Assembly (NCBI RefSeq): GCF_900129915.1
Contig: NZ_FQXH01000007.1
Location: forward strand, 62,001 to 126,000
Direction: 5' to 3'
Source of the DNA: Tepidibacter thalassicus DSM 15285
Lineage (GTDB): Bacteria > Bacillota > Clostridia > Peptostreptococcales > Peptostreptococcaceae
DNA length: 64,000 nucleotides
Of the stretch, positions 27,505-37,099 are shown in pieces. Numbering within the stretch: the stretch's first letter is position 1; each line of letters starts with the position of its first letter. The notes below the pieces were generated by a model. It was not told where the DNA came from, did no database searches, and was given only the letters and a program-made list of their open reading frames with translations. The translations under genes and the position numbers were made by a program.

Positions 27505-29571
27505 TTAGCTAATTTTCGACTTTTTTTCAAAATCACATTCCTTATTTGAACATATTATTTTTTGTTCTTTTTTTGTCTCTTTATAAACTAAATATTCTCC
27601 ACATTTTTCACATTTTTCACCTGTGGGCTTATTCCAAGATACAAAATCACACTCTGGATATTTAGAGCAACCATAAAATACTCTACCTTTTTTACTTTTT
27701 CTTATTATTATTTCTCCTTCTTCACATTTAGGGCATTTAATTCCTGTTTTATTAAGAAGAGGCTTTGTGTTTTTACATTCCGGATAGTTCTTACACGCTA
27801 AAAATTTCCCAAATCTTCCATATTTAATAACCATATTTGAACCACATTTTTCACAAATTTCATCAGTTTCTTGTTCAATAGATACCTTTTCTATCCTTTC
27901 TTTAGCAATTTCTATCGCTTCTTCTAAAGGTTCATAAACTTGTTTAACCACTTCTTTCCAATCCTTTACTCCTTCTTCTACTAAATCTAACATATTTTCC
28001 ATTTCAGCTGTAAAATCTAAATCTACAAATTTTTGAAAGTTCTCCTCCATTATTTCTGTAACTAACATTCCAAGTTCTGTAGGAACTAAACTATTTCCAT
28101 TTTTTTCAACATATTCTCTTGCAAGTATAGTAGCAATTGTTGGAGCATAAGTACTAGGTCTGCCTATTCCTAATTCTTCTAATGTTTTAACCAAACTAGC
28201 TTCTGTATATCTAGCTGGTGGCTGTGTAAAATGCTGTTTTGGTAATACCTTTTCAACTTTCAATTCTATTCCTTCACTAATTTCTGGAATTAATTTATCT
28301 TCTTTACTAGAAAAAGAATATACTTTCAAAAATCCATCAAATTTTAATTTATGTCCTGAAGTTTTAAATATATAATTCCCTATTTTAGCTAAAACATTAT
28401 AATTTTCATATATTGCATCTTCCATAAGACTCGCTACAAATCTTGACCATATAAGATTGTATAACTTATATTGATCATTATTTAAAGAATCCTTTATGAA
28501 ATCCGGTGTTCTAAAAACAGAAGTTGGTCTTATAGCTTCATGAGCATCTTGTACTTTTTTGCTTTTAAGCTTTTTATTTTCAAACCCTTTAAAATATTTA
28601 TCTCCAAAGCTATCCGTTATATATTCTTTTCCTTTACTTATAGCTTCTTCAGAAATTCTTTGAGAATCTGTTCTTATATAAGATATAAGACCTACTGTTC
28701 CTTCTCCTTTTATCTCTATACCTTCATATAACTGCTGTGCAATTATCATTGTTTTTTTAGTTGAAAATCCTAATTTATTAGCAGCTTCTTGTTGAAGAAT
28801 ACTAGTCGTAAAAGGTTTAGGAGGCGATTTTTTTCTCTCCTTCACTTCTATTTTTTCTACAATTAAATTTTTATCTTTTATTTCATCTAATATAGCATCT
28901 ACTTGCTCCTTATTTTTTAAATCAATTTTTTTATTTTCATTTCCATAAAACTTAAATTCAAATTCATCATTAAAAGTTTTACATACTAAATCTATAGACC
29001 AATATTCCTCTGGTATAAATTCTTTTATCTCCTTTTCTCTATCACATATTATTTTTGTAGCAACAGATTGCACTCTTCCTGCACTAAGTCCTTTTCTTAT
29101 TTTTTGCCAAAGAAGAGGACTTATTTTATATCCTAAAAGCCTATCTAAAATTCTTCTTGCCTGTTGAGCATCCACCAATTTTTTATCTATAGTTCTAGGG
29201 TTTTTTATTGCTTTTTTTATAGCATCCTTAGTTATTTCATTAAATTCTATTCTACAATTTTGACATTCTTCTAATTTTAAAATGTACGCTAAATGCCAAG
29301 ATATAGCTTCTCCTTCTCTATCTGGGTCTGTTGCTAAAAATATTTTATCTGCTTTTTTTGCTTCTTTTTTTAATTCATTTATTATAGGTCCTTTTCCTCT
29401 AATATTTATATAATAAGGTTCAAAATCATTTTCTATATCTACACCTAATTTACTTTTAGGCAAATCTCTAACATGTCCAACGGATGCTTTAACTATATAG
29501 TTTCTCCCTAAAAATTTTCCTATGGTTTTGGCTTTAGCTGGTGATTCAACTATAACTAAATTTTTTGCCAT
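27505..29571 (-). CDS. topA: DNA topoisomerase I
   Basis: A 688-residue type IA topoisomerase that relaxes negative supercoils. The Toprim domain starts with LVIVESPAKAKTIGKFLG and holds the DPDREGEAI acidic triad. The catalytic tyrosine is in ISYIRTDSQR (near 300). Three C-terminal four-cysteine zinc fingers are visible (CEKCG...CKNYPEC, CPKCEEG...CSKYPEC, CEKCGEY...CSNKEC). An in-frame ATG at 29586 is bypassed because GGGGGTG precedes the ATG at 29571. It is 27 bp after dprA, in the order dprA-topA-codY also known from Bacillus. Confidence 0.97.
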   Translation of the reverse strand: MAKNLVIVESPAKAKTIGKFLGRNYIVKASVGHVRDLPKSKLGVDIENDFEPYYINIRGKGPIINELKKEAKKADKIFLATDPDREGEAISWHLAYILKLEECQNCRIEFNEITKDAIKKAIKNPRTIDKKLVDAQQARRILDRLLGYKISPLLWQKIRKGLSAGRVQSVATKIICDREKEIKEFIPEEYWSIDLVCKTFNDEFEFKFYGNENKKIDLKNKEQVDAILDEIKDKNLIVEKIEVKERKKSPPKPFTTSILQQEAANKLGFSTKKTMIIAQQLYEGIEIKGEGTVGLISYIRTDSQRISEEAISKGKEYITDSFGDKYFKGFENKKLKSKKVQDAHEAIRPTSVFRTPDFIKDSLNNDQYKLYNLIWSRFVASLMEDAIYENYNVLAKIGNYIFKTSGHKLKFDGFLKVYSFSSKEDKLIPEISEGIELKVEKVLPKQHFTQPPARYTEASLVKTLEELGIGRPSTYAPTIATILAREYVEKNGNSLVPTELGMLVTEIMEENFQKFVDLDFTAEMENMLDLVEEGVKDWKEVVKQVYEPLEEAIEIAKERIEKVSIEQETDEICEKCGSNMVIKYGRFGKFLACKNYPECKNTKPLLNKTGIKCPKCEEGEIIIRKSKKGRVFYGCSKYPECDFVSWNKPTGEKCEKCGEYLVYKETKKEQKIICSNKECDFEKKSKIS

Positions 29572-29598
29572 TAAATGCACCCCCAATTCAATATTAAC

Positions 29599-30693
29599 CT
29601 AATTGTTTATACTATATATTTTATTTCCTAATTCACTTACTATACCTTTTATTTCTAAAACATTTAAAATACCTAATATATCTTTAATGTTTAATTTTGT
29701 ATATTTACAAATCAAATCCACATGTAAAGATCCATATTCTTTTAAAATATTTACCATCTTTTGTTCATCTTTAGATAATTCTATATCTTCTTTATCTAAA
29801 ACATATAAATTTTTTTCATAAAAAATATTATATTCTTCTAATATATCATCAACACAAGTAATCATTTTTGCTCCTTCTTTTATTATTTTATTAGTCCCTT
29901 TACTCATTTGAGAATTTATATTTCCAGGTATAGAAAAAACATTTTTCCCATGTTCTAAAGCATAATCCATAGTTATTAAAGCCCCACTTTTTTCTCCGGC
30001 TTCAACAATCAAAACTCCATCAGATATTCCACTTATTATTCTATTTCTCATTGGAAAATAAATTGGTCTTGCTGATGTCCCTAAAGGATATTCAGAAATT
30101 ACAGCTCCACCATCTTCTATTATATCATTCATAAGGTTTATATTTTCTTTTGGATATACCTTATCAATAGAAGAACCTAAAACAGCTATAGTTTTCCCTT
30201 TGTTATTTAAACAACCTAAATGACTATAAAAATCTATTCCTAAAGCCATTCCGCTAATTATATTAATCCCTAATGATGATAACTCACTACTAAATTTTTT
30301 TGCACACCAAATACCATAAATTGTAGGTTTTCTAGAGCCAACCATGGCTATGCTAAACTCACTTAATATATCTACATTTCCTTTAACAAAAAGTACATAT
30401 GGTGGATTATATATATTTTTCAATTTTTTTGGATATCTAGGATTATTTATAGTTATATAACTTATATTATTTTTATACATATTTTCTTTTATCATCTCTA
30501 AATAAGTTGAACTTCTATAGTTTACTATATTTTCCTTTACTTTTAAACTTATATTTGGAATTTTATATATTTCAGTTTTATCTACCTCATAAAAATTCTC
30601 AAATCCATTAAAATAATTTTCTAATTTCTGAATAGTTTTATATCCTATTCCATTTATATGCCACAACAAAAGGTATATATCATCAATTTTCAT
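29599..30693 (-). CDS. dprA: DNA-processing protein DprA
   Basis: A 364-residue protein that loads RecA onto incoming single-stranded DNA during transformation. It has an N-terminal helix-hairpin-helix/SAM-like region (about 1-70) and a Rossmann core with MVGSRKPTIYG, ISGMALGID, VLGSSIDKVYP and the NRIISGISDGVLIVEA motif. A C-terminal winged-helix (DprA_WH) follows. The ATG at 30693 follows GAGGTGG; an upstream ATG at 30708 is less well placed. Confidence 0.95.
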   Translation of the reverse strand: MKIDDIYLLLWHINGIGYKTIQKLENYFNGFENFYEVDKTEIYKIPNISLKVKENIVNYRSSTYLEMIKENMYKNNISYITINNPRYPKKLKNIYNPPYVLFVKGNVDILSEFSIAMVGSRKPTIYGIWCAKKFSSELSSLGINIISGMALGIDFYSHLGCLNNKGKTIAVLGSSIDKVYPKENINLMNDIIEDGGAVISEYPLGTSARPIYFPMRNRIISGISDGVLIVEAGEKSGALITMDYALEHGKNVFSIPGNINSQMSKGTNKIIKEGAKMITCVDDILEEYNIFYEKNLYVLDKEDIELSKDEQKMVNILKEYGSLHVDLICKYTKLNIKDILGILNVLEIKGIVSELGNKIYSINN

Positions 30694-30747
30694 GAATAGC
30701 CACCTCAAATTAATAATTTAATGGATATTATGTACATTTTAACTATC

Positions 30748-30775
30748 ATTATACATTAAATAATATAAAATGCAA
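30748..30775 (-). promoter_or_regulatory. Candidate dprA-topA promoter
   Basis: Minus-strand TTGCAT (30770-30775), 16-bp spacer, TATAAT (30748-30753), in the divergent gap upstream of dprA. Confidence 0.45.
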
Positions 30776-30883
30776 AATAAAAAAGATAACTACAAATTAA
30801 AATTGTAATAATTTAACTAATTATTATTCAAAAAAATGAAAAGACTATTATTAAACACTATAAAATAAAAAGGATGTGATTTA

Positions 30884-31210
30884 ATGAGTAAAAAACACAA
30901 TAACAAAAATTTCAACAACAATGTAGAATACGGTGCAGAGTTTACTCCTAATTATACTAAAAATGAAACTTACAACAATACATTTGAAAAATCAAATATA
31001 ATTGGTTACTTAGCTATTTTATCTTCTATTGTGTCATTATTTACTTCTCCTATAACATTTGGAGTAATTGGAATTGTACTAGGCTTAATTGCAATATATT
31101 CTGATGCAAAAAAACTTGGATATTGGGCAATTACAATAGGTGTTATAACTTCTCTTACTAGTTTGTTTTTTAGAATAGCTGTAATTTCATTTATATTTGG
31201 ATTATTTTAG
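30884..31210 (+). CDS. Small DUF4190-like membrane protein
   Basis: A 108-residue protein with a polar, asparagine-rich N terminus (about 1-40) followed by two or three hydrophobic helices (about 44-108) in the layout IGYLAILSSIVSLFTSP / GVIGIVLGLIAIYSDAKKLGYWAIT. This arrangement resembles DUF4190 proteins. The function is unknown. The ATG follows AAAGGATGTGAT. It is a solitary plus-strand gene inserted between dprA and comM. Confidence 0.65.
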   Translation: MSKKHNNKNFNNNVEYGAEFTPNYTKNETYNNTFEKSNIIGYLAILSSIVSLFTSPITFGVIGIVLGLIAIYSDAKKLGYWAITIGVITSLTSLFFRIAVISFIFGLF

Positions 31211-31214
31211 CAAT

Positions 31215-31254
31215 AAAGGAACTGTCTTGAATCAATTTAAAAGACAGTTCCTTT
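31215..31254. terminator. Bidirectional terminator, DUF4190-like gene and comM
   Basis: Fourteen-bp stem AAAGGAACTGTCTT / AAGACAGTTCCTTT between two convergent stop codons. T-rich sequence follows on the plus strand. Confidence 0.75.
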
Positions 31255-31262
31255 CTCTCTTA

Positions 31263-32786
31263 TTATCCCCAATAATTAAAATACGCCTTTCTAAAAGATA
31301 AAGCTTCTGATATGTGATTTACATTTATTTTTTCTTCTCCTTCTAAATCCGCTATAGTTCTCGCTGTTTTTAAAAGTTTATAATAACTCCTCGAACTAAA
31401 TTTATATTTTGTAAACACACTTTTAATAAAATTTTTACTTTCTTTATTTAAACAACAATGTTTATCAATATCTTTTGAGTTTATTTCATTATTTGTAAAT
31501 ATATTCTCATTTTTATATCTGTCCATTTGAATTTTTCGTGCTTTTTCTATTCTCTTTTTTACTTGACTCGAATTTTCTACATCTTCATTTTTCTGAAATT
31601 CATCATAATTTAAAGATGTAACTTCAACATACAAATCAAATCTGTCAAGTAATGGCCCCGAAATTTTATTTAAGTACCTTTTTACTTCACTAGTTGAACA
31701 TTTGCATTCTTTAGTTGCATCTCCAAAATAACCACATGGACAAGGATTCATAGAAGCTATTAAAAGAACATTACAAGGATATTTTAAATTTATTTTAACT
31801 CTAGATATATTAACATACTTATCTTCTATTGGTTGTCTTAAAGTTTCTAAAATTTTTCTATCAAATTCCAAAAGTTCATCTAAAAATAATACCCCTCTAT
31901 GAGCAAGTACTACTTCTCCAGGTCTCGCATCATTTCCGCCACCAATAAGCGCAGTTTTTGTTATCGTATGATGCGGAGACCTAAACGGTCTTTTAGTAAT
32001 AATTCCTATATTCTCATCTATAAGCCCAGTTGCACTATATATCTTACTTACTTCAATAATTTCTTCCTCTGTCATATCTGGGAGTATTGTATTAATTCTC
32101 TTGGCAATCATTGTTTTTCCAGATCCTGGCGGACCTATCATTAACAAATTATGATTTCCAGCTGCCGCTATCTCAACTGCTCTTTTGACAAAATAATTTC
32201 CTTTTATATCTGAAAAATCTAATTTATATTCATCTTTTAAATCTATTTTTTCTTTTACATATATATTTAATTTCCTTTTATTTGTTAAAAAACCAATTAA
32301 CTCTATTAAATTTTTAATTCCATACAATTCTATTCCATCTATATACGATGCTTCTTTTATATTTTCTAATGGAAGAAATACTCTCTTAAATTTTCTATTT
32401 TTAGCCTCAATAATTATAGGAAGTACTCCTCTTATTTTTTTTAGTTTTCCATCTAATGATAATTCACCCAAAAATAAACTATCTTTAATATATTCTTCAT
32501 TAAAATCATAGTTTCTATTAAGTATGCCCACAGCCATGGCTAAATCAAAATAAGGTCCTTCCTTTTTTATATCAGCAGGAGATAAATTTATAACTATTCT
32601 ACAATTCGGAAAATCATATCCACTATTTAAAATAGCAGACTTTATTCTTTCTTTCGATTCTCTTATTGAAGCATCGGGAAGTCCAACTATATTGAATACA
32701 GGTATCCCCTTAGATAAATCTATTTCTACATCTACAATAAATCCATCTATTCCTAACAAACAAGCACTTTTAATATTACAAAACAT
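31263..32786 (-). CDS. comM: ComM/YifB-family AAA ATPase (Mg-chelatase-like)
   Basis: A 507-residue protein. The N-terminal Lon-type S5-like domain (about 1-180) is followed by an AAA+ module with Walker A GPPGSGKTM and FLDELLEFDRKILETLRQP, and a C-terminal Mg_chelatase_C domain. Cysteines in PCPCGYFGD...CKCS are typical. ComM is a hexameric helicase that aids branch migration in natural transformation where studied (Vibrio, Acinetobacter). The ATG follows AGGAGG. It clusters with dprA and yraN. Confidence 0.93.
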   Translation of the reverse strand: MFCNIKSACLLGIDGFIVDVEIDLSKGIPVFNIVGLPDASIRESKERIKSAILNSGYDFPNCRIVINLSPADIKKEGPYFDLAMAVGILNRNYDFNEEYIKDSLFLGELSLDGKLKKIRGVLPIIIEAKNRKFKRVFLPLENIKEASYIDGIELYGIKNLIELIGFLTNKRKLNIYVKEKIDLKDEYKLDFSDIKGNYFVKRAVEIAAAGNHNLLMIGPPGSGKTMIAKRINTILPDMTEEEIIEVSKIYSATGLIDENIGIITKRPFRSPHHTITKTALIGGGNDARPGEVVLAHRGVLFLDELLEFDRKILETLRQPIEDKYVNISRVKINLKYPCNVLLIASMNPCPCGYFGDATKECKCSTSEVKRYLNKISGPLLDRFDLYVEVTSLNYDEFQKNEDVENSSQVKKRIEKARKIQMDRYKNENIFTNNEINSKDIDKHCCLNKESKNFIKSVFTKYKFSSRSYYKLLKTARTIADLEGEEKINVNHISEALSFRKAYFNYWG

Positions 32787-32798
32787 ACTGTTTTCCTC

Positions 32799-33152
32799 CT
32801 AATAACCCCAAAATGCATTCTCTATATGATTAATATTCTTATTTTTCAAATATACTTCAATTACATCAAATCTAAAATCATTATTTTTTATATTATTAGA
32901 TAATATATAATGTTTTGCAGTATAAATTATTTTGCTTTGCTTCCTATAATTCACAGACTCACTTGGATAACCATAATTCAATGAATTTCTCGATTTAACT
33001 TCTACAAATATTATCTTTCCATCCTTTGAAACTATTAAATCTATTTCTCCATACTTAGTTTTATAATTTTTTTGTAATATTTTAAAATTATTTTTTATCA
33101 AATAATCACTTGCTATTTTCTCTCCTAAAATACCTTTTTCTCTATTATTCAT
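32799..33152 (-). CDS. yraN: YraN family (UPF0102) nuclease-like protein
   Basis: A 117-residue protein with the restriction-endonuclease-like core: GEKIASDYLIKNNFKILQKNYK, then YGEIDLIVSKDGKIIFVEVKSR, which supplies the E-D-ExK type catalytic set. The role is not established. It sits next to comM, as in many Firmicutes, and starts 2 bp after the stop of the FlhB-like gene. Confidence 0.88.
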   Translation of the reverse strand: MNNREKGILGEKIASDYLIKNNFKILQKNYKTKYGEIDLIVSKDGKIIFVEVKSRNSLNYGYPSESVNYRKQSKIIYTAKHYILSNNIKNNDFRFDVIEVYLKNKNINHIENAFWGY

Positions 33153-33153
33153 A

Positions 33154-33429
33154 TCAATGCCCCTTTTTAGAATCTATATCAGCAATAAACACTAAAATCT
33201 GAGCAATCGCTTCATAAAGCTCAGGAGGTATTTCATCTCCTATTTCCAAACTTTCAAGCTGTCTTGCTAATTTCTCATCTTCATATATAGGTATTTTATT
33301 TTCCTTAGCCTTTTGTATTATATTTTCTGCAACTTTTCCTTTTCCCTTACCTATAAGTTTTGGCGCATTATACTCATCTATATTGTATTTTAAAGCAGTC
33401 GCAATTTTAATTCCCTTCTTTAATTCCAT
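33154..33429 (-). CDS. FlhB cytoplasmic-domain-like protein (YlqH type)
   Basis: A 91-residue soluble protein matching the C-terminal cytoplasmic domain of FlhB/YscU: IATALKYNIDEYNAPKLIGKGKGKVAENI, IPIYEDEKLARQLE and GDEIPPELYEAIAQILVF. The membrane part and the NPTH autocleavage sequence of true FlhB are absent. B. subtilis YlqH has the same place next to rnhB/ylqG. Its function is unclear; it may interact with the flagellar export apparatus. The ATG at 33429 follows GGGTGTG; the ATG at 33450 has no such site. Confidence 0.8.
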   Translation of the reverse strand: MELKKGIKIATALKYNIDEYNAPKLIGKGKGKVAENIIQKAKENKIPIYEDEKLARQLESLEIGDEIPPELYEAIAQILVFIADIDSKKGH

Positions 33430-33433
33430 AAAA

Positions 33434-34834
33434 TCACACCCATATATCAAATTTAGAAAACTTATTATTCATACACTCTAAATTACTTAATATACTTTCA
33501 CTTTCTTCTTTAATTTTATAACTAATCTTAATATTTTTTATTCCTACTTTATTTAATACATTTATTAATTTATTTTCACTTAATTTAAATAATTTTAATA
33601 TATTTTCATTTTTCATCCTAAATAAAATTTTAAGTTCCTTATTGCAATAATTTAATATGCTATCTACCCTATCTAAATTATTGGTATTTAATGATATAAA
33701 TATACTTATTGCTCTACCATTTTTTTCTTTTTTTGTATTTTTATCATTTATCAAAATTTCAGCTAAATTTTTATATTCTTTATAATAAAAAGGTATCTGA
33801 AAATACATATACTCATTTGACATATTATTTAAAAATTCCAACTTTTGATTTATATTACTCAATTCCTTTTCTTCCATCTCTCCCAATTTTATATCATTTT
33901 TTAATCCCAAACTTTTTATTAAATATTCTAAATTTTTTTTCATTTCTTTAATATTAACTTCTTTATCTACTTCAAAATCTTTTATAATACTTTTAATTAT
34001 ATCCTTAATATTTTTATTTTCTTTGACAAAAACTTTACCTTTAGAAGAAACTATTTCTTCAAAACTATTTTCATCAAAATTTATATTTTTAGAATTTAAT
34101 TTACTGTTATTAAATAAAAAATTAATTTTATTTAATAAATCTCCAATATTTTCCCCTTTCAAAAAACTATCTAATATTTTCATATTCTCAGTATTTAATT
34201 TAAAATTATTTTTAAACAAAAATAATATATCTTTTTCTTCTAAATTTAAATTTTTTAATTCTCCTAAAATATTTTGTATATTCTTACCTTCTTTATTTAT
34301 GTACATATTCTTAACTATTTCTCTTATTTCCTTATTTTCTATATTTTCAATATCCTTATCTAAATTTTGTATTTGTTCTTCCGATAAATTAGATAAAATT
34401 TTAAACGATACTATATTTTCTTTTAAAAAATTAAAATTTTTATTATTAACAGGTATATTTTGTTTTATCATTTCCTTTATTAAATCTTTATTTTCTTTAT
34501 TACTTTGTATATTAAGTTCATTTATCAAATTATTTATTTTTAAATCCAACTCTTTTTCAAATGACGTTCCTTCTATTTTAGGCTGAAGAACAAACCCGCT
34601 AACTCCTTTTAAAACTTTAAAACTAACTTCTTCACCTAATAAATTTTCAAGTGGTATATTACTATTTGCTAAAAACTCCTTTCCATTTTGAAGTAAAATT
34701 TTAACTGTATTTGACTTTACATCTATTACCTTACCTGTAAATACACTATTTTTTTCTAAAAACTCAACTAATTCAACATTATTTTTTAATAAAATTGCTC
34801 TTAAATTAAAATCAGTATATCCTGAAATTCTCAT
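33434..34834 (-). CDS. YlqG-like hypothetical protein
   Basis: A 466-residue, lysine- and asparagine-rich cytoplasmic protein without signal peptide or membrane helices. Residues 40-105 look like a small beta domain (VFTGKVIDVKSNTVKILLQNGKEF). The middle is helical and low in complexity. The C-terminal 100 residues (ISIFISLNTNNLDRVDSILN...LFRMKNENILKLF) recall the flagellar hook-length (FliK-type) C domain. Position between rnhB and the FlhB-like gene is that of B. subtilis ylqG. FliK controls export switching through FlhB-C, so the pair may be functionally linked; that is inference. The ATG at 34834 follows GGTGAT. Confidence 0.6.
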   Translation of the reverse strand: MRISGYTDFNLRAILLKNNVELVEFLEKNSVFTGKVIDVKSNTVKILLQNGKEFLANSNIPLENLLGEEVSFKVLKGVSGFVLQPKIEGTSFEKELDLKINNLINELNIQSNKENKDLIKEMIKQNIPVNNKNFNFLKENIVSFKILSNLSEEQIQNLDKDIENIENKEIREIVKNMYINKEGKNIQNILGELKNLNLEEKDILFLFKNNFKLNTENMKILDSFLKGENIGDLLNKINFLFNNSKLNSKNINFDENSFEEIVSSKGKVFVKENKNIKDIIKSIIKDFEVDKEVNIKEMKKNLEYLIKSLGLKNDIKLGEMEEKELSNINQKLEFLNNMSNEYMYFQIPFYYKEYKNLAEILINDKNTKKEKNGRAISIFISLNTNNLDRVDSILNYCNKELKILFRMKNENILKLFKLSENKLINVLNKVGIKNIKISYKIKEESESILSNLECMNNKFSKFDIWV

Positions 34835-34835
34835 A

Positions 34836-35615
34836 CTAATCACCATTTAAAATAGATTTTAAAAAAGACTTTCTATGAATAGAAGTTATTCCATATTTTT
34901 CAATAGCTTCATAATGTTCTTTCGTTCCATATCCTTTATGTTTTGAAAATCTATATTCAGGATATATTTCGTCATATTCGCACATTATTTTATCCCTAGT
35001 AACTTTAGCAAGTATACTTGCTGCAGCTATTGATATTGATTTAGCATCTCCTTGTATTATAGAATTTTGAGGTATACCTACATTCGGTATAATTTCTGCA
35101 TCTACTAATAAATAATCCGGCTTATTTTTAAGATTATTCAACGCCTTTTTCATAGCCATATAAGTTGCATTTAAAATATTAAATTTATCTATCTCTTCAT
35201 TGCCAACTATTCCTATGCCATAATCTATTGCTTCTTTTTTTATTATTTCAAATAATTCTTCTCTTTTTTTTTCACTTAATTTTTTAGAATCATTTATTCC
35301 TTTTATCACTGTATCCTCATTTAATACTACAACTGCAGCAACTACAGGACCAGCAAGTGGCCCTCTTCCAGCTTCATCCACACCACCTATATATTTATAT
35401 CCACTATTATATCCTTCTCTTTCATATATTTTTAATTTTTCAATTCTCTCTTCTTCTTTTTTTATATCATCTAATTTTTTAGAAAGCTTTAAAGCTATCT
35501 TTTGAACAGACTTTCTCTTATCATTTTTTAGCATATCTATATATTTCACATAATCTTTTATTTCTACATTATTTATAAATTCATTTATTTTCTTTACATT
35601 CATATTTTCAAACAT
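34836..35615 (-). CDS. rnhB: Ribonuclease HII
   Basis: A 259-residue endonuclease that removes ribonucleotides and RNA primers from DNA. The catalytic motif GGVDEAGRGPLAGP supplies D80 and E81. D172 (LLVDAE) and probably D190 (QGDAKS) complete the site. A 70-residue helical extension precedes the catalytic core, as in YlqF-linked Firmicute RNase HII. It ends with the SIHRKSFLK segment typical of the family. The ATG follows AGGGAG. Confidence 0.95.
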   Translation of the reverse strand: MFENMNVKKINEFINNVEIKDYVKYIDMLKNDKRKSVQKIALKLSKKLDDIKKEEERIEKLKIYEREGYNSGYKYIGGVDEAGRGPLAGPVVAAVVVLNEDTVIKGINDSKKLSEKKREELFEIIKKEAIDYGIGIVGNEEIDKFNILNATYMAMKKALNNLKNKPDYLLVDAEIIPNVGIPQNSIIQGDAKSISIAAASILAKVTRDKIMCEYDEIYPEYRFSKHKGYGTKEHYEAIEKYGITSIHRKSFLKSILNGD

Positions 35616-35684
35616 AATTTCATCTCCCTATATAACTGTATTATCTATAAATTTTAAAAAAATAGAGAAAGAATTATTCTTCCT

Positions 35685-36566
35685 CTATTTATCAACTACA
35701 TCATCCGGAATTTCTAAAGTTATATTTCCTATTTTTCCTTCTCTAAACTCGTTTAAAATCATATTAGCAATTCTAGTATAATCTAGTTCTCTACCAGCCA
35801 TAAAACACCCTCTTTTTTCTCCAATCGCATTCATTATATCTAAAGGAGTTTCTCCCAATTCATTTAATTTATATCTTCGTTTTAAATTTTCAGGAGCTAT
35901 ATCCATTAATTTTTCTATAAGTTTTAAAGCAAGAGTTTCTACATCTAACACTTCATCTTTTATAGCTCTTGTAAATGCTAAATTAAGAGCTACCTGTTCA
36001 TCATCAAACTTCGGCCATAATATTCCAGGAGTATCTAAAAGTTCTAAATTCCCTTTTAATTTAACCCATTGTTTTCCCTTAGTTACTCCGGGTCTATCTC
36101 CTGTTTGTGTACTCTTTTTACCTGTTAACCTATTTATAAGTGATGATTTCCCAACATTAGGAACTCCAACAATCATAACTCTTATAGGTCTTTCTTTCCT
36201 TCCTTTTTTAATTAAAGATTTCATCTTTTCCTTTGTAACATTTTTACATTCTTCTATTATTCTATCCACACCTTCTCCTTTAATAGTATTTACAGGAATA
36301 GCTTTAATACCTAATGAAGAATAATAATCTTGCCACATTTTTAATTTTACAGAATCAGCCATATCTGATTTATTTAATACCACAACTTTTGGTTTTCCCT
36401 GTATTATCTTATCTATATCAGGATTTTTACTACTATAAGGTATTCTACTATCTAAAAGCTCTACAACCACGTCTATAAGCTTTAAATTAGCTTTTAATAA
36501 ATCCTTGGTCTTTTTCATATGACCAGGATACCAATTTATGTTCATACTGTCATTCATATTTTCCAT
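35685..36566 (-). CDS. rbgA: Ribosome biogenesis GTPase RbgA/YlqF
   Basis: A 293-residue circularly permuted GTPase needed for late 50S subunit assembly. The order of motifs is G4 (NKSDMAD), then G1 GVPNVGKSSLINRL, then G3 DTPGIL. The N terminus NINWYPGHMKKTKDLL is characteristic. The C-terminal ANTAR-like RNA-binding region follows. It sits beside rplS and rnhB as in Bacillus. The start ATG has only a modest GGATGTGAT upstream. Confidence 0.95.
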   Translation of the reverse strand: MENMNDSMNINWYPGHMKKTKDLLKANLKLIDVVVELLDSRIPYSSKNPDIDKIIQGKPKVVVLNKSDMADSVKLKMWQDYYSSLGIKAIPVNTIKGEGVDRIIEECKNVTKEKMKSLIKKGRKERPIRVMIVGVPNVGKSSLINRLTGKKSTQTGDRPGVTKGKQWVKLKGNLELLDTPGILWPKFDDEQVALNLAFTRAIKDEVLDVETLALKLIEKLMDIAPENLKRRYKLNELGETPLDIMNAIGEKRGCFMAGRELDYTRIANMILNEFREGKIGNITLEIPDDVVDK

Positions 36567-36654
36567 ATTATCACATCCATTTTATTAATTTATGTTTTAT
36601 TTATCAGAAAAATATAATTTAAAAGGGACTGAATAACAGTCCCCATTAAACAAA

Positions 36655-36999
36655 CTATTTAGCCTCTTTAATTTTAGCAGCTTTACCAACTCTTTCACGA
36701 ATATAGTTGATTTTAGCTCTTCTAACTTTACCTTTTCTTACAACTTCAATTTTTTCAATTTTTGGCGAATGAACAGGTAGTATTTTTTCAACCCCTACAC
36801 CAAAAGATATTTTTCTTACAGTGAAAGTTTCTCTAACTCCTCCACCTTGTCTTTTAATAACTACACCTTCAAATACCTGAATTCTTTCTCTTTTTCCTTC
36901 TTTAATTTTAAGGTGTACTCTTACTGTGTCCCCAGCTCCAAACTCTGGTAAATCATTTCTTAATTGTTCATTTTCGATAGCTCTTATTATGTCCATCAT
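36655..36999 (-). CDS. rplS: Ribosomal protein L19
   Basis: A 114-residue large-subunit protein at the interface with 16S rRNA. Diagnostic segments are [29 protein letters not shown], the [23 protein letters not shown] stretch and the [14 protein letters not shown] end. The ATG follows AGGAGG. It has its own promoter and a hairpin leader upstream. Confidence 0.98.
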   Translation of the reverse strand: MMDIIRAIENEQLRNDLPEFGAGDTVRVHLKIKEGKRERIQVFEGVVIKRQGGGVRETFTVRKISFGVGVEKILPVHSPKIEKIEVVRKGKVRRAKINYIRERVGKAAKIKEAK

Positions 37000-37064
37000 T
37001 TTACTTCCTCCTATCCTAGACGTTCTTAATTTTTATATCAGAGGAACGTCCGTAATTTTCAACC
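37000..37064 (-). promoter_or_regulatory. Probable L19 leader (autoregulatory r-protein leader)
   Basis: The roughly 65-nt untranslated leader contains the hairpin GACGTTC / GAACGTC (37019-37050) just before the AGGAGG of rplS. Firmicute rplS genes carry a known structured L19 leader thought to bind L19. Position and form fit, but I could not compare with the family consensus. Confidence 0.5.
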
Positions 37065-37070
37065 TTTTAG

Positions 37071-37099
37071 ATTTTATCACGAAAATAAATCATTTTCAA
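37071..37099 (-). promoter_or_regulatory. rplS promoter
   Basis: Minus-strand TTGAAA (37094-37099), 17-bp spacer, TAAAAT (37071-37076), overlapping the trmD stop codon. Confidence 0.6.
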
